Shown here piece by piece: positions 36,101 to 40,411 of a stretch of DNA of 64,000 bases. Made by a program: the position numbers and the translations under genes. Within the stretch, counting starts at the first letter, position 1. Every line of letters starts with the position of its first letter. Below the pieces are notes generated by a model. The model had not been told where the DNA came from, made no database searches, and saw nothing but the letters and a program-made list of their open reading frames with translations. The DNA lies in the NCBI GenBank assembly GCA_033239005.1, contig BSQZ01000079.1, forward strand, positions 1,775,501 to 1,839,500. Reading direction: 5' to 3'. The DNA is from Lamellibrachia satsuma. Its lineage: Eukaryota; Annelida; Polychaeta; Sabellida; Siboglinidae.

Positions 36101-39100
36101 CGGCGGACATTGTTGCGCTCTATCACAGTGCAAGATTCGGTTGTGTAAACACCCCTGCGAGACTGATTGGCGAGGACAATTTGTGGGAGTTGGAGGGTGT
36201 GCTGAAACTGTGGCAGTTGGTGGGTGTGTTGGGACTGCAGCTGTTTTGAACCAGTGGCCAATCAGCGCCTGGTAACAGGTGCACCCATCATGACCTTTCA
36301 TCAAAGATCAAGTCAGGAATGGCACAAGTCAAGATTTAGGTCGCAGTGTCTAGACATGTCACTCATCTAAACGCAGTTGTGCGACTCAGGGTTGCCAGAC
36401 CAATTGGGGCAAAATCACTTGTGTAAAGCGACCTTACGTGTCTCGTTAGAAACCCACCTTTACTTTCATTTTCCACTCTCTACCTTCTCGTTCAATAGAA
36501 AGGTCATCCGAAATGTAGCTGTTAATTATTTAGTCATTAGTTATCAAGTTGTAAGTAATAGAGCCTTTCACACGAACACCGTGTTGGACTACAGACATCT
36601 TATGAAGTTACTGCATCCTCCAAATGCAGTGTACTGCTGGTTCACGATTCACTCCCGCTCTTTGAACTAATCGTGTCACTACTTGTCACTGCCACCAGGT
36701 GAACGGCGAGAACCTGCTGACGGTGGAGTACGAGCGGACGTCTCACAGCGAGACCGTCTACAACGAGGAGCGGGAGGACATCCTGAGGGTAGAATACAAC
36801 GGGGCTGGGCAGCCCACCCGCTTCTACCCCACTGGCCCGATAGAGGGCCTCAACGTGTCGTATGATGCCCAGGGCCGCATGCAGATGTGGCAGAGAGGAG
36901 TACGGACCGTCATCAATATCTACGACGAGGAAACGGGAAATTTACACGAGACAAGACTAGCTGATGGCTCTGTATACAAGTACACATATGCCATGGGGAC
37001 AAAGGTCAGTTGGGTTCATAGGGGACAAAAGTCAGTTGGGGTCATTGGGCCAAAGGTCAGTCAAGTCATCAGGGACAAAAGTCAACTGGGTCATCAGGAA
37101 CAAAGATCACTTGGGTCATTGGGAACAAAGGTCAGTTAGGGTCATCGTAATTTTTATTCATCGGTTAATGTATGATATTGCTTTATAAAGAATATACATT
37201 AATAAATAAAATACTTATTCAGTGGTTCATATGTGCACATGTATGACAAATTAATTGGACTAGAATGTCTGAAAATACTTAAGATAGTATTTTCAACAAG
37301 TAATAAATTAATATAATGACTTTTTGTTCCAGCTTTCAATGCAATTTTAATTAAAATATAAATTGTACCTCTTTCAGCCATCTCGTGTGGCCTTGCCCAG
37401 CGGGAAAGAGTACCATTTGCACTACGATCACCATGGCAACCTCAAGTCTCTCACCATGCCCAACTCTGCCACCCACCACTTCCATGTACTCACATCTATT
37501 GGCCTCTATCGCAAGTCTTACCACCCTCCTGAGGGGCACGGGGTGTTCATCAAAGCCTACAGCAGTGGGGGTCAACTCCACCAGATCATGTATCCTAGCA
37601 ACCAACGGCGAGTTACATATTACTACAATAGTTACGGCCAACAGAGCGACGTCTACTTCGACTGGTCAAACATTCACTTCACGTATTATAAACTCACAGG
37701 TGTTCTGCGAGGCATCGCTATCGACAGTCCTGCGATGTTAAACTACTCATGTAGTTTACAGTTTGGCCCAGAGAGTGCGCTAGTGCAGCAACACAGCGTC
37801 AGTTTTGGCAAAACCGCATTTGAGCTTGTTGACGCAAACTTCGACTACAGATACGACCAGAACTTCCGAATCATCGCGATTGATTCAACGATTGGTCACC
37901 ACCACCCCGAGCCAGTTACGATGCGATACAGCTTGAAAACAGGAAAGTTGAACCAGCTGAATGACTTTATGTTCCAATACCCAAGGCGTCATCGCGAGGT
38001 GATCAAAGATGCGAACATGGAGATCATCCGAGAACATAACACATACAGTCAGCTGACGGACATGTGGTATAGGTTCAACAACCACGGGGTGTTTACCCTC
38101 GAGGTCAAATACGATGTGGCAGGTCGCATTCGACAGTGGCGCCGTAAGGTCGGGTCGAGCGATCTCAAGGCGTTTGACTACATTTACGATGCCGACGGGA
38201 ACGTCGTGGAGGTGCTTCTGGGAGGGCAGCCGACTTGGAAGTACGGGATCGATGCGAACGGGAACATCGTCATGATACAACATCACAGCAGTGTCCGCGA
38301 GGTCAATGTCAACACAAAGGATCACGTCGAATCAAGCGGACAGAATGCGTATGTGCACGACAAAGATGGCTTCCTCGTGAAACGCAACTACGAAATGTTC
38401 GAGCACAATTCACAAGGACAACTCATTCGTGCCACACTGCCTGGGAAATATGATGCGTGCTACTTCTACGATGCTTACGGCCGCCTGGTGGCTATCAAGG
38501 AGTTAGAAAAGGGACGAACCATACAGTTGTTTTACGCAGATATCACCGTGAAGGACCGAATCACGCACATGTACCAGCACGACACAAAAGAGTTGTCCGA
38601 GTTCTTCTACGACCACAGTGGAACTCTCTTTGCAATGAAACACGATAACACATACTACTACATTGTCATTGATCCGATCGGCTCGCCCATCTTGATATTC
38701 AACGCAAAGGGAAGTGTTGTGAAACAGATGGAATATGATCCCCTTGGGAGCAGGATAGTAGACTCTTCCCCTCGGTTCTTCTTCCCTCTTGGCTTCCAGG
38801 GAGGGATCATTGACCCGTACAGTGGTTTGATCCACTTTAGGGAGCGGGTTTATGACCCGAATGTTGGCCGGTGGACGGCCCCCGACTTTGAGCAGTTGTT
38901 TGAACGTGTCGCAGAACTTGGAGACAAGCCGCAGATTGCAAACTTATACCAGAATCAACTGCTCGTGAATCCACACCTGGAGTACTCGAACTCCATGATG
39001 GGTGAGTGACAATAATGATTTGTCATCATTGTCATTGTTTATCAGTTCTGTAAACGTTTGTGTTAGTATTTATGTCATGGATAACTGTATAATTTGTTAA

Positions 39101-40411
39101 TAACTTTTTAATTATTTATTAATTATTATTTTATTGCTATATTATGCTCTTTATTTAAACATAATAATTATTACTATAGTAGTATTTTAATCTATTTATT
39201 TGTTTATTTTGCTATTCTAGATCAAGGTATTCATTTTTAATATAAACTGTGAAGTGCCACGAACAATCATTGATCTGGCGCTATATCAATTCAAATAAAA
39301 TATATTATTTTTTTACTGTTATAGATGATATTATTGTCAATGATAATATCCGATAAATTATTATATTTTCTTGCCGATTTTCATTGTATTCACTTTTATT
39401 AAAATGGACAAATATGGGTTGGGCTATCTGCACCCAGTATTGGTCAGGATTGTTGAATTAATCTAAATGTTTTATTAATGTTATCAGAAGATCCGATATT
39501 ATTTTATTTGATTCTAATGATTAAATATAATTCTGAATCACTTTTTGCTTGTAGATATCTCGCAATGGCTCGAGCTGCTTGGCTATGATCTTGATGGCCT
39601 CGTTCCGGTTGTGACCTTCACAGGTCATCTGCAGCCGGAGGATGACTGGGCGGTGATGCCAGAGCGCCTCATCCCCGTCAGTTCAGCTTTCGAATGCGCG
39701 TTTCAGCGAGACATGGACAGCTTCATGCAGATCTCTACAGTCCCGCGCTCCAGCATCACGGCCACCGCGGCCACCAGCGAATCACATTTCATCCGGGCAT
39801 TTGCCCCAGAGCACCACATCTTCGGCGACGGCGTGCTGCTGTCGGTCGAACACCAGAAGGTTATTGTGAATATATTAGACTCTGCAGATGACCAGTTGGC
39901 TTTACTGGCCAGCACGCTTTTTAATAACTCTCTCATTGTTAATGCTGAATTGACAATTCACGGTCGCGATTTACATTATTTCGTGAAGCCGTCACTGGAC
40001 GAGGCAGCCGTGGATGTCAAGGAGTTATCCCTGCATGGTCATGACATGATCCACGGGATTAATGTCACCGTGATCCAACATCACGTCACGCCGCAACGCA
40101 TCTCGTTTGTCGACATTCATTTACTGACGCTACACACGGCGCTGAATCTGCGCTATGGCACGAGTGTTGCCGACGAGCATAGACGTGTGACAACGCATGC
40201 GCAGCAACGTGCTGTGAAGGCAGCGTGGGACATTGAGCGGGAGAACGCGCTCCATAACAGACAGTCATACCATCTGTGGTCAGATGTTGAGAGGGAAGAA
40301 CTCATAAGGACAGGCTCCATATCCGGGGTTGAAATTGGATATTTACGAGATGTTTCTCGGTATCCGGAACTAGCCGATGATCCAAGAAATATAAAATTTG
40401 TGCACAGGTGA
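2931..40411 (+). CDS. Ten-m: Teneurin, 24 recognisable exons (N-terminus outside window)
   Basis: The spliced model joins 2931-3127, 4604-4684, 5775-6031, 6504-6717, 8990-9094, 14562-14756, 18083-18292, 21999-22181, 22888-23034, 24136-24343, 24790-24909, 25541-25814, 26647-26914, 27157-27297, 27785-28037, 28780-28873, 29245-29386, 29588-29745, 31544-31936, 32488-33163, 33563-33810, 36699-37004, 37378-39001 and 39555-40411. All junctions are GT-AG and phases agree, giving about 2449 residues. Teneurins are usually about 2700-2800 residues, so roughly 300 cytoplasmic residues are missing upstream. Teneurins are type II single-pass, disulfide-linked dimeric adhesion receptors that bind partners such as latrophilins; expression and partners here are inferred from the family. 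Residue numbers in the exon entries count from the first whole codon at 2932. Confidence 0.95.
3128..4603 (+). other. Teneurin intron with 37-bp minisatellite
   Basis: The intron contains unremarkable AT-rich DNA to about 3700 and then the 37-bp array at 3702-4376. No further exon is seen. Confidence 0.8.
3702..4376. repeat. 37-bp minisatellite, about 18 copies
   Basis: The unit includes CTCTCCACTGTGTCCCGTTC and continues with TGTGCCGTCCACACAAG. Copies differ by a few substitutions. Because 37 is not a multiple of three and the unit has no stop in any frame, the array is open in all six frames and produces long false ORFs. Confidence 0.9.
4604..4684 (+). CDS. Ten-m: Teneurin exon 2: start of extracellular linker
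   Basis: This covers residues 66-92. It contains the conserved LNWQLQ motif that follows the membrane helix in teneurins, and an N-glycosylation sequon, NTT. The acceptor is TTTTCAG and the donor is GTGTGT. Phase is 1 in and 1 out. The exon is 81 bases long and easy to miss because no ATG-started ORF covers it. Confidence 0.85.
5179..5328. repeat. 15-bp GGCTAGCCAGACCAG minisatellite
   Basis: About ten imperfect copies of GGCTAGCCAGACCAG lie in the intron before exon 3. The minus strand gives a low-complexity frame that is not a gene. The remaining intron (4685-5774) shows only a short GATCATCTCT repeat near 5665-5735. Confidence 0.75.
5775..6031 (+). CDS. Ten-m: Teneurin exon 3: linker domain with furin-type site
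   Basis: This covers residues 93-178. It carries the teneurin signature [11 protein letters not shown], followed by [15 protein letters not shown] and EVLDGK. Close to the 3' end it encodes RQKR-D, a match to the R-X-K/R-R furin consensus placed between membrane and EGF repeats, where some teneurins are processed. The acceptor is TTGCAG, the donor is GTAAAG, and the exon ends in phase 0. Confidence 0.95.
6278..6442. repeat. ATG/CAT-rich 21-bp imperfect repeat
   Basis: Units such as AATAATGATGTATGCATATGT recur about eight times in the short intron before exon 4. The frame is open on both strands only because the unit is a multiple of three. Confidence 0.75.
6504..6717 (+). CDS. Ten-m: Teneurin exon 4: linker ahead of EGF repeats
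   Basis: This covers residues 179-249. It includes [19 protein letters not shown], which corresponds to the W-x-L-A-F-Y-N-D-G motif just before the EGF repeats in known teneurins. The acceptor GGGCAG is chosen because it keeps phase 0 with exon 3, and the donor GTGAGA gives phase 1. Confidence 0.9.
6828..7375. repeat. 18-bp minisatellite CAGCCTTCTCCCTGTAAG, about 30 copies
   Basis: This is a pyrimidine-rich array of 18-bp units alternating CTGTAAG and CTGTCAG variants. A GTAAG occurs in many units, so the array contains many weak donor-like sites. All apparent ORFs here are by-products of an 18-bp unit without stops. Confidence 0.9.
8238..8702. repeat. 67-bp tandem repeat, 7 copies
   Basis: The unit starts AACATTGAGTAGAACTGATA and includes GACGACATCTGTGTAAGC and GGTAACTAGGGT. 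Copies are more than 90 percent alike by eye, which suggests recent expansion. Confidence 0.9.
8990..9094 (+). CDS. Ten-m: Teneurin exon 5: EGF-like repeat 1
   Basis: This covers residues 250-284. Six cysteines are arranged CPEDC...C...CHC...C, ending in SWDCSQ. The exon is symmetrical, phase 1 to phase 1, as are all the EGF exons here. The acceptor is TTATAG and the donor is GTAAGT. The 3' third of this exon and its donor are repeated four more times in the following intron. Confidence 0.95.
9061..9365 (+). repeat. Tandem repeat of the EGF1 exon 3' end plus donor, 5 units
   Basis: Unit 1 is the real exon end with its donor. Four degenerate copies follow (about 61-65 bp each). Each has a version of TTTCCATGGATACACTAG..TGGGACTGCTCTCAGA followed by intron sequence GTAAGTGACACCTCTCTCAT and TAGCTCTCTG. 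The last copy keeps an intact CAGA-GTAAGT donor at 9347. Confidence 0.9.
9505..10195. repeat. 31-bp minisatellite, about 22 copies
   Basis: The unit is built on CATAGAGACAGTGGTTGTCG followed by GTGCCAGTAAG. Every unit contains CAGTAAG, a donor-like sequence. Long minus-strand ORFs over it are repeat artefacts. Confidence 0.9.
10478..10960. repeat. 32-bp minisatellite, about 15 copies
   Basis: The unit reads CAACAGAGACAGTGTGATCC followed by AGGTCTACAAGA. It shares only the GAGACAGTG motif with the neighbouring 31-bp array, so the two may or may not have a common origin. Confidence 0.9.
11027..11300. repeat. 55-bp tandem repeat, 5 copies
   Basis: The unit begins GATGAACTACACCACGACAC and continues CTACAAGCCACTAACAG and CCTACCACAGCCACTGAG. 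The last copy is diverged. Confidence 0.85.
12756..13020. repeat. Imperfect TTATGTTATGTACATG repeat
   Basis: Nested short units (TTATGTTATGTGCATTG, TACGTGTATCATATATTG) recur over about 265 bp. Tyr/Ile/Cys-rich frames across it have no protein-like character. Confidence 0.75.
13374..13575. mobile_element. Partial CAGTGGCG MITE-like element with internal tandem copies
   Basis: It starts CAGTGGCGTATTTAGG, then a 23-bp GGGGGCCACTGGGCCATATT unit is repeated about three times. The right part, reading ACTAATGGGTGAGTAAGCTT, is the reverse complement of the core seen at 1135-1155. The right terminus is not recognisable. Confidence 0.5.
13634..14012. repeat. 21-bp minisatellite, about 18 copies
   Basis: The unit is GTGCCAGATTCACGAGACAA plus T. 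Because 21 is a multiple of three, one frame reads (QCARFTR)n for 226 residues. The neighbouring sequence has no gene-like content, so I treat it as non-coding. Confidence 0.9.
14247..14345 (-). mobile_element. LINE/SINE 3'-tail fragment
   Basis: On the minus strand it reads CTGTGAAGTGCAATGAACAA, then GGATGTGGCG and a run of AATAAA/TTATTA. The same arrangement occurs on the plus strand at 25370-25500 and 39190-39310. The GTGAAGTGC...GGCGCTATA...AATAAA layout is typical of non-LTR element 3' ends. Confidence 0.5.
14562..14756 (+). CDS. Ten-m: Teneurin exon 6: EGF-like repeats 2 and 3
   Basis: This covers residues 285-349. EGF2 ([19 protein letters not shown]...C) has five cysteines; a Phe stands where the third cysteine is expected. 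EGF3 has the normal six. In the family the free cysteine of EGF2 forms an intermolecular disulfide that makes the dimer. The acceptor is TTGCAG and the donor GTGGGT; phase is 1 to 1. Confidence 0.95.
14991..15050 (+). mobile_element. CAGTGGCG MITE-like fragment
   Basis: It starts CAGTGGCATATTTTG and runs into GGGGGGATAAAGCTTAGTCA and CCCATCTAATAG, the same order as the element at 1067. The right end is missing. Confidence 0.5.
16385..16600 (+). mobile_element. tRNA-derived SINE
   Basis: The segment starts with a tRNA-like head containing TGGCTCAGCAATTAGAGCA, a good polymerase III A box, followed by CCAGACTGTCAGTCGAGAGG. The B box is degenerate (around ATAGGTCCC). An unrelated body follows. 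It cannot fold as a complete tRNA, so a SINE is more likely than a tRNA gene. Confidence 0.55.
18083..18292 (+). CDS. Ten-m: Teneurin exon 7: EGF-like repeats 4 and 5
   Basis: This covers residues 350-419. EGF4 has six cysteines. EGF5 ([20 protein letters not shown]...C) has five, with Tyr at the position of the missing one, the second dimerisation repeat of teneurins. NCT is a sequon. The acceptor is TTTCAG, the donor GTAGGT, phase 1 to 1. Confidence 0.95.
19432..19778. repeat. 31-bp minisatellite, about 11 copies
   Basis: The unit is TGTGCTACATCCCCCCAATT followed by ACTTGGTGCAA. Some units carry GAGTTACATCCTCCC. Apparent ORFs are repeat artefacts. Confidence 0.9.
20700..20830 (+). mobile_element. 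tRNA-derived SINE head
   Basis: It contains TAGCGTTGTGGCTAGCAC, an A-box-like sequence, and about 30 bp further GGGTTCATATTAATC, a B-box-like sequence. The spacing is right for a tRNA-type internal promoter. A full cloverleaf is not evident. Confidence 0.5.
21100..21998 (+). repeat. Array of copies of the exon 8 acceptor and exon start
   Basis: About 20 diverged units carry GTGTGTTACAG-AAGTGTGTAAC followed by TTGGAGTGTGT and, in many, CCATGGCCACTGT. These are the branch/acceptor side plus the first 30 or more bases of exon 8. The final unit is the real junction at 21998/21999. Related copies continue past the exon at 22268-22358. Confidence 0.9.
21999..22181 (+). CDS. Ten-m: Teneurin exon 8: EGF-like repeats 6 and 7
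   Basis: This covers residues 420-480. Two complete six-cysteine EGF modules are present, ending WNGRHCSL. The acceptor is GTTACAG and the donor GTACGT, phase 1 to 1. I chose the last of many copied acceptors because only it gives an unbroken EGF6; the copy 34 bases upstream shifts the frame into a TAA. Confidence 0.92.
22182..22887 (+). other. Teneurin intron with short repeats
   Basis: Exon-8-like repeat copies lie at 22268-22358. An imperfect ATGTGCTATGTGGTGTCATC repeat occupies about 22616-22765. Nothing else is recognised. Confidence 0.75.
22888..23034 (+). CDS. Ten-m: Teneurin exon 9: EGF-like repeat 8
   Basis: This covers residues 481-529. The order is [29 protein letters not shown], and the post-EGF motif [13 protein letters not shown], which is conserved in teneurins. 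The acceptor TTTGTAG at 22887 is used; an upstream TTGCAG at 22862 would read into TAA after four codons. Phase 1 to 1. Confidence 0.93.
23460..23745. repeat. 25-bp minisatellite, about 11 copies
   Basis: The unit is AGGAACTAGACGATAGACGG followed by TGTCT. Copies show frequent single-base differences. Confidence 0.85.
23773..24018 (+). mobile_element. MITE-like element with AAGCGTACA ends
   Basis: The left side reads CATATTCGACCTATTAAGCG and the right side TTTGGTGTACGCTTGTAAGA, so AAGCGTACA occurs inverted at both ends. The same ends in opposite orientation bound 25906-26435, and a partial copy lies at 25058-25090. Confidence 0.45.
24136..24343 (+). CDS. Ten-m: Teneurin exon 10: cysteine-rich region
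   Basis: This covers residues 530-598. It encodes [20 protein letters not shown], then a segment ending [12 protein letters not shown], both matching the Cys-rich link between the EGF stalk and the TTR domain. The acceptor is ATCCAG and the donor GTGGGT. Phase is 1 in, 2 out. Confidence 0.95.
24350..24625 (+). mobile_element. LINE 3'-end remnant
   Basis: Just after the exon 10 donor a short frame encodes [20 protein letters not shown] and a stop, resembling the extreme C-terminus of non-LTR reverse transcriptases. It is followed by an AT-rich tail with AATAAA. The match is short. Confidence 0.4.
24790..24909 (+). CDS. Ten-m: Teneurin exon 11: TTR-like domain, first part
   Basis: This covers residues 599-638. 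It encodes [19 protein letters not shown], the carboxypeptidase-regulatory-like beta-sandwich found after the Cys-rich region. The acceptor is ATGCAG and the donor GTGAGT. Phase is 2 to 2. Confidence 0.94.
25370..25500 (+). mobile_element. LINE/SINE 3'-tail fragment
   Basis: It contains CTGTGAAGTGCCACGAACAA, then GGATCTGGCTCTAATAAAAC. This is the plus-strand relative of the segments at 14247-14345 (inverted) and 39190-39310. It ends about 40 bp before the exon 12 acceptor. The rest of the intron (24910-25369) is AT-rich with a partial MITE at 25058-25090. Confidence 0.55.
25541..25814 (+). CDS. Ten-m: Teneurin exon 12: TTR-like to FN-plug
   Basis: This covers residues 639-730. It starts [20 protein letters not shown], completing the TTR-like fold, and continues with [14 protein letters not shown], the usual teneurin sequence leading into the FN-plug. 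The acceptor is CCGCAG and the donor GTATAC; phase is 2 in, 0 out. The reading frame stays open about 45 bases past the donor. Confidence 0.95.
25906..26435 (-). mobile_element. MITE-like element, inverted relative of 23773-24018
   Basis: Read on the minus strand it begins CATATTCGACCTATTAAGCA and ends TTTGGTGTACGCTTACTAGA. It is about twice as long as the plus-strand copy. Its boundary at 26435 directly abuts another MITE-like element. Confidence 0.45.
26436..26625. mobile_element. CAGTGGCG MITE-like element
   Basis: It begins CAGTGTCGTATCTAGG and ends near CCCCCCATAAATATAGTATT. The interior has G runs, AGCTTGGTCACCCATTG, and C runs, matching the layout at 1067-1243. It lies within 30 bp of the exon 13 acceptor. 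Confidence 0.5.
26647..26914 (+). CDS. Ten-m: Teneurin exon 13: FN-plug
   Basis: This covers residues 731-819. [20 protein letters not shown] and [13 protein letters not shown] are the expected teneurin motifs of the domain that plugs the base of the YD shell. The acceptor is CTTCAG and the donor GTTAGT; phase 0 to 1. Confidence 0.95.
26915..27156 (+). other. Short teneurin intron with a copied acceptor
   Basis: Positions 26935-27005 resemble 6750-6830. Positions 27105-27150 repeat the exon 14 acceptor and its first 40 or so bases with a short deletion; used as an exon, the copy runs into TAG. Confidence 0.8.
27157..27297 (+). CDS. Ten-m: Teneurin exon 14: entry to NHL propeller
   Basis: This covers residues 820-866. 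It encodes [20 protein letters not shown] and [15 protein letters not shown], matching the segment that leads into the NHL propeller. The acceptor is TTGTAG, preceded by a copied acceptor, and the donor is GTGCAG; phase 1 to 1. Confidence 0.93.
27298..27784 (+). other. Teneurin intron, nothing recognised
   Basis: The stretch is AT-rich with weak TAATCATTAC-like short repeats near 27600-27720. I see no element or coding signal. Confidence 0.6.
27785..28037 (+). CDS. Ten-m: Teneurin exon 15: NHL repeats
   Basis: This covers residues 867-950. [20 protein letters not shown] is followed by [20 protein letters not shown] and NYVRKL, a canonical NHL blade. NCS is a sequon. The acceptor is GACAG, the donor GTGAGA, phase 1 in and 2 out. 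Confidence 0.96.
28193..28470. repeat. 23-bp minisatellite, about 12 copies
   Basis: The unit is CATTCTACCCATACATTACA followed by AGC. It occupies the intron between exons 15 and 16. ORFs through it ([12 protein letters not shown] repeats) are artefacts of a stop-free unit. Confidence 0.9.
28780..28873 (+). CDS. Ten-m: Teneurin exon 16: NHL repeat
   Basis: This covers residues 951-982. [20 protein letters not shown] and HRIIQ form one propeller blade. The acceptor is TTGTAG and the donor GTAAGG. Phase 2 to 0. Confidence 0.93.
28950..29040. repeat. Imperfect ACGCATACACACATACATGC repeat
   Basis: Short CA/ATG-rich units lie in the intron before exon 17. No other element is seen in 28874-29244. 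Confidence 0.7.
29245..29386 (+). CDS. Ten-m: Teneurin exon 17: NHL repeat
   Basis: This covers residues 983-1029. It encodes [23 protein letters not shown] and AKLFHPKG, the typical blade edge with a Cys pair. The acceptor is CACCAG and the donor GTGAGT; phase 0 to 1. Confidence 0.95.
29588..29745 (+). CDS. Ten-m: Teneurin exon 18: NHL repeat
   Basis: This covers residues 1030-1082. [20 protein letters not shown] is a clean NHL repeat, followed by DTVIGNQ and a Cys-containing loop. The acceptor is CCCAG and the donor GTAAGT; phase 1 to 0. Confidence 0.95.
29848..30975. repeat. 40-bp minisatellite, about 28 copies
   Basis: The unit is GGCTATTATTTATTCATCCA followed by GTTAGCCAATGATAGTCCCT. 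Long runs of copies are identical in the right half, so expansion there is recent. It fills most of the intron between exons 18 and 19. Confidence 0.95.
31163..31543 (+). repeat. 35-bp array containing the exon 19 acceptor, 11 copies
   Basis: The unit is CACATGTTCAACCCCTGTTG followed by CTAGGTGACACTGAT. Its GTTGCTAG-GTRACACTG part equals the real acceptor plus the first nine bases of exon 19. The last copy is the functional junction at 31543/31544. Two upstream copies have lost the AG (CTGGGTGACACTG). Confidence 0.92.
31544..31936 (+). CDS. Ten-m: Teneurin exon 19: NHL repeats
   Basis: This covers residues 1083-1213. [24 protein letters not shown], and later [17 protein letters not shown] and [10 protein letters not shown] are closely family-like. 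Only the last acceptor of the preceding array gives an open frame; the copy 35 bases upstream reads into TAA. The donor is GTATTA; phase 0 to 0. Confidence 0.95.
32188..32455. repeat. 24-bp minisatellite, about 11 copies
   Basis: The unit is TTGTTGCCAACCTTGTCCAG followed by AATG. It lies immediately upstream of exon 20. Each unit has a TCCAG acceptor-like end. Because 24 is a multiple of three, it makes long frames that fuse in silico to exon 20. Confidence 0.9.
32488..33163 (+). CDS. Ten-m: Teneurin exon 20: last NHL repeat and start of YD shell
   Basis: This covers residues 1214-1438. [19 protein letters not shown] is the final NHL blade. [15 protein letters not shown], then [19 protein letters not shown], are YD/RHS repeats of the barrel. 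Sequons include NFT and NAT. The acceptor is GTGCAG and the donor GTGAGG; phase 0 to 1. Confidence 0.96.
33164..33562 (+). other. Teneurin intron, nothing recognised
   Basis: This is AT-rich DNA without repeats or coding signal. Confidence 0.6.
33563..33810 (+). CDS. Ten-m: Teneurin exon 21: YD shell (short form; second donor at 33958)
   Basis: This covers residues 1439-1521. [15 protein letters not shown] and [20 protein letters not shown] lead to IGRRMR. The short donor GTAGGC gives RMR-VNGENLL across the junction, the arrangement usual for teneurins (compare LRVNGxNLL). The frame stays open past it, and a second donor, GTAGGT at 33958, also in phase 0, would add 49 residues rich in Ala, Arg and Ser. 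Confidence 0.9.
33811..33957 (+). CDS. Ten-m: Possible in-frame 3' extension of teneurin exon 21
   Basis: These 147 bases (49 codons) are open, more GC-rich than the rest of the intron, and end ATG-GTAGGT, a plausible donor in the same phase as the upstream one. The product would have [15 protein letters not shown] and [12 protein letters not shown] do not know a homologous insertion in other teneurins, so this is either a lineage-specific alternative segment or intron that happens to be open. Confidence 0.4.
33958..36698 (+). other. Teneurin intron with a TIR MITE
   Basis: The intron is mostly AT-rich unique DNA. Short tandem motifs lie at 34437-34500 (CTAGGAGACAACGTC) and 34778-34845 (TAATGTACATTGTATCC). 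A MITE with long inverted ends sits at 36061-36436. Confidence 0.7.
36061..36436. mobile_element. MITE with about 22-bp terminal inverted repeats
   Basis: The left end reads TAAAGGCCAGGTTACACGAG followed by CGA. The right end, reverse complemented, reads TAAGGTCGCTTTACACAAGT followed by GA. These agree at most positions with one gap. The body is about 330 bp without coding capacity. The target-site duplication is unclear (possibly TA), so I leave the superfamily open. Confidence 0.65.
36699..37004 (+). CDS. Ten-m: Teneurin exon 22: YD shell
   Basis: This covers residues 1522-1623. [19 protein letters not shown] is followed by [16 protein letters not shown] and [15 protein letters not shown], all YD/RHS strands. 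The acceptor is CACCAG and the donor GTCAGT; phase 0 to 0. The donor and the preceding GGGACAAAG recur in the next 140 bases. Confidence 0.95.
37005..37145 (+). repeat. About 25-bp array copying the exon 22 donor
   Basis: Five to six units of GGGACAAAGGTCAGTTGGGT plus CAT follow directly from the exon end. Intact AAAG-GTCAGT copies are at 37056 and 37131. The exon's frame stays open through both, giving in-frame extensions of 17 and 42 codons. One copy (AAAGATCAC) has lost the GT. Confidence 0.88.
37378..39001 (+). CDS. Ten-m: Teneurin exon 23: main YD shell and RHS core
   Basis: This covers residues 1624-2164. It is a large exon with many YD strands ([40 protein letters not shown]) and ends with the RHS-associated core, [20 protein letters not shown] then WTAPDF. 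It forms most of the barrel. The acceptor is TTTCAG and the donor GTGAGT; phase 0 to 1. No frame breaks are seen. Confidence 0.98.
39190..39310 (+). mobile_element. LINE/SINE 3'-tail fragment
   Basis: It contains ACTGTGAAGTGCCACGAACA, GATCTGGCGCTATATCAA and AATAAA, the third copy of the tail described at 25370-25500. The rest of the intron (39002-39554) is AT-rich. Confidence 0.55.
39555..40411 (+). CDS. Ten-m: Teneurin exon 24: C-terminal ABD/Tox-GHH-like module and stop
   Basis: This covers residues 2165-2449. [20 protein letters not shown] opens the internal linker, [11 protein letters not shown] and [13 protein letters not shown] belong to the toxin-like domain, and [29 protein letters not shown] and [14 protein letters not shown] form the antibiotic-binding-domain-like helix and the TCAP-equivalent tail. 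It ends VHR-stop with no Gly-basic amidation signal, unlike vertebrate tails. The toxin-like fold is inherited from bacterial RHS proteins and is not taken to be toxic here. The acceptor is CTTGTAG. Confidence 0.95.

Noticed and set aside
39555..40411. A functional toxin gene
   Set aside because: The Tox-GHH-like fold is the ordinary C-terminal module of teneurins, continuous with the receptor and not a separate toxin locus.
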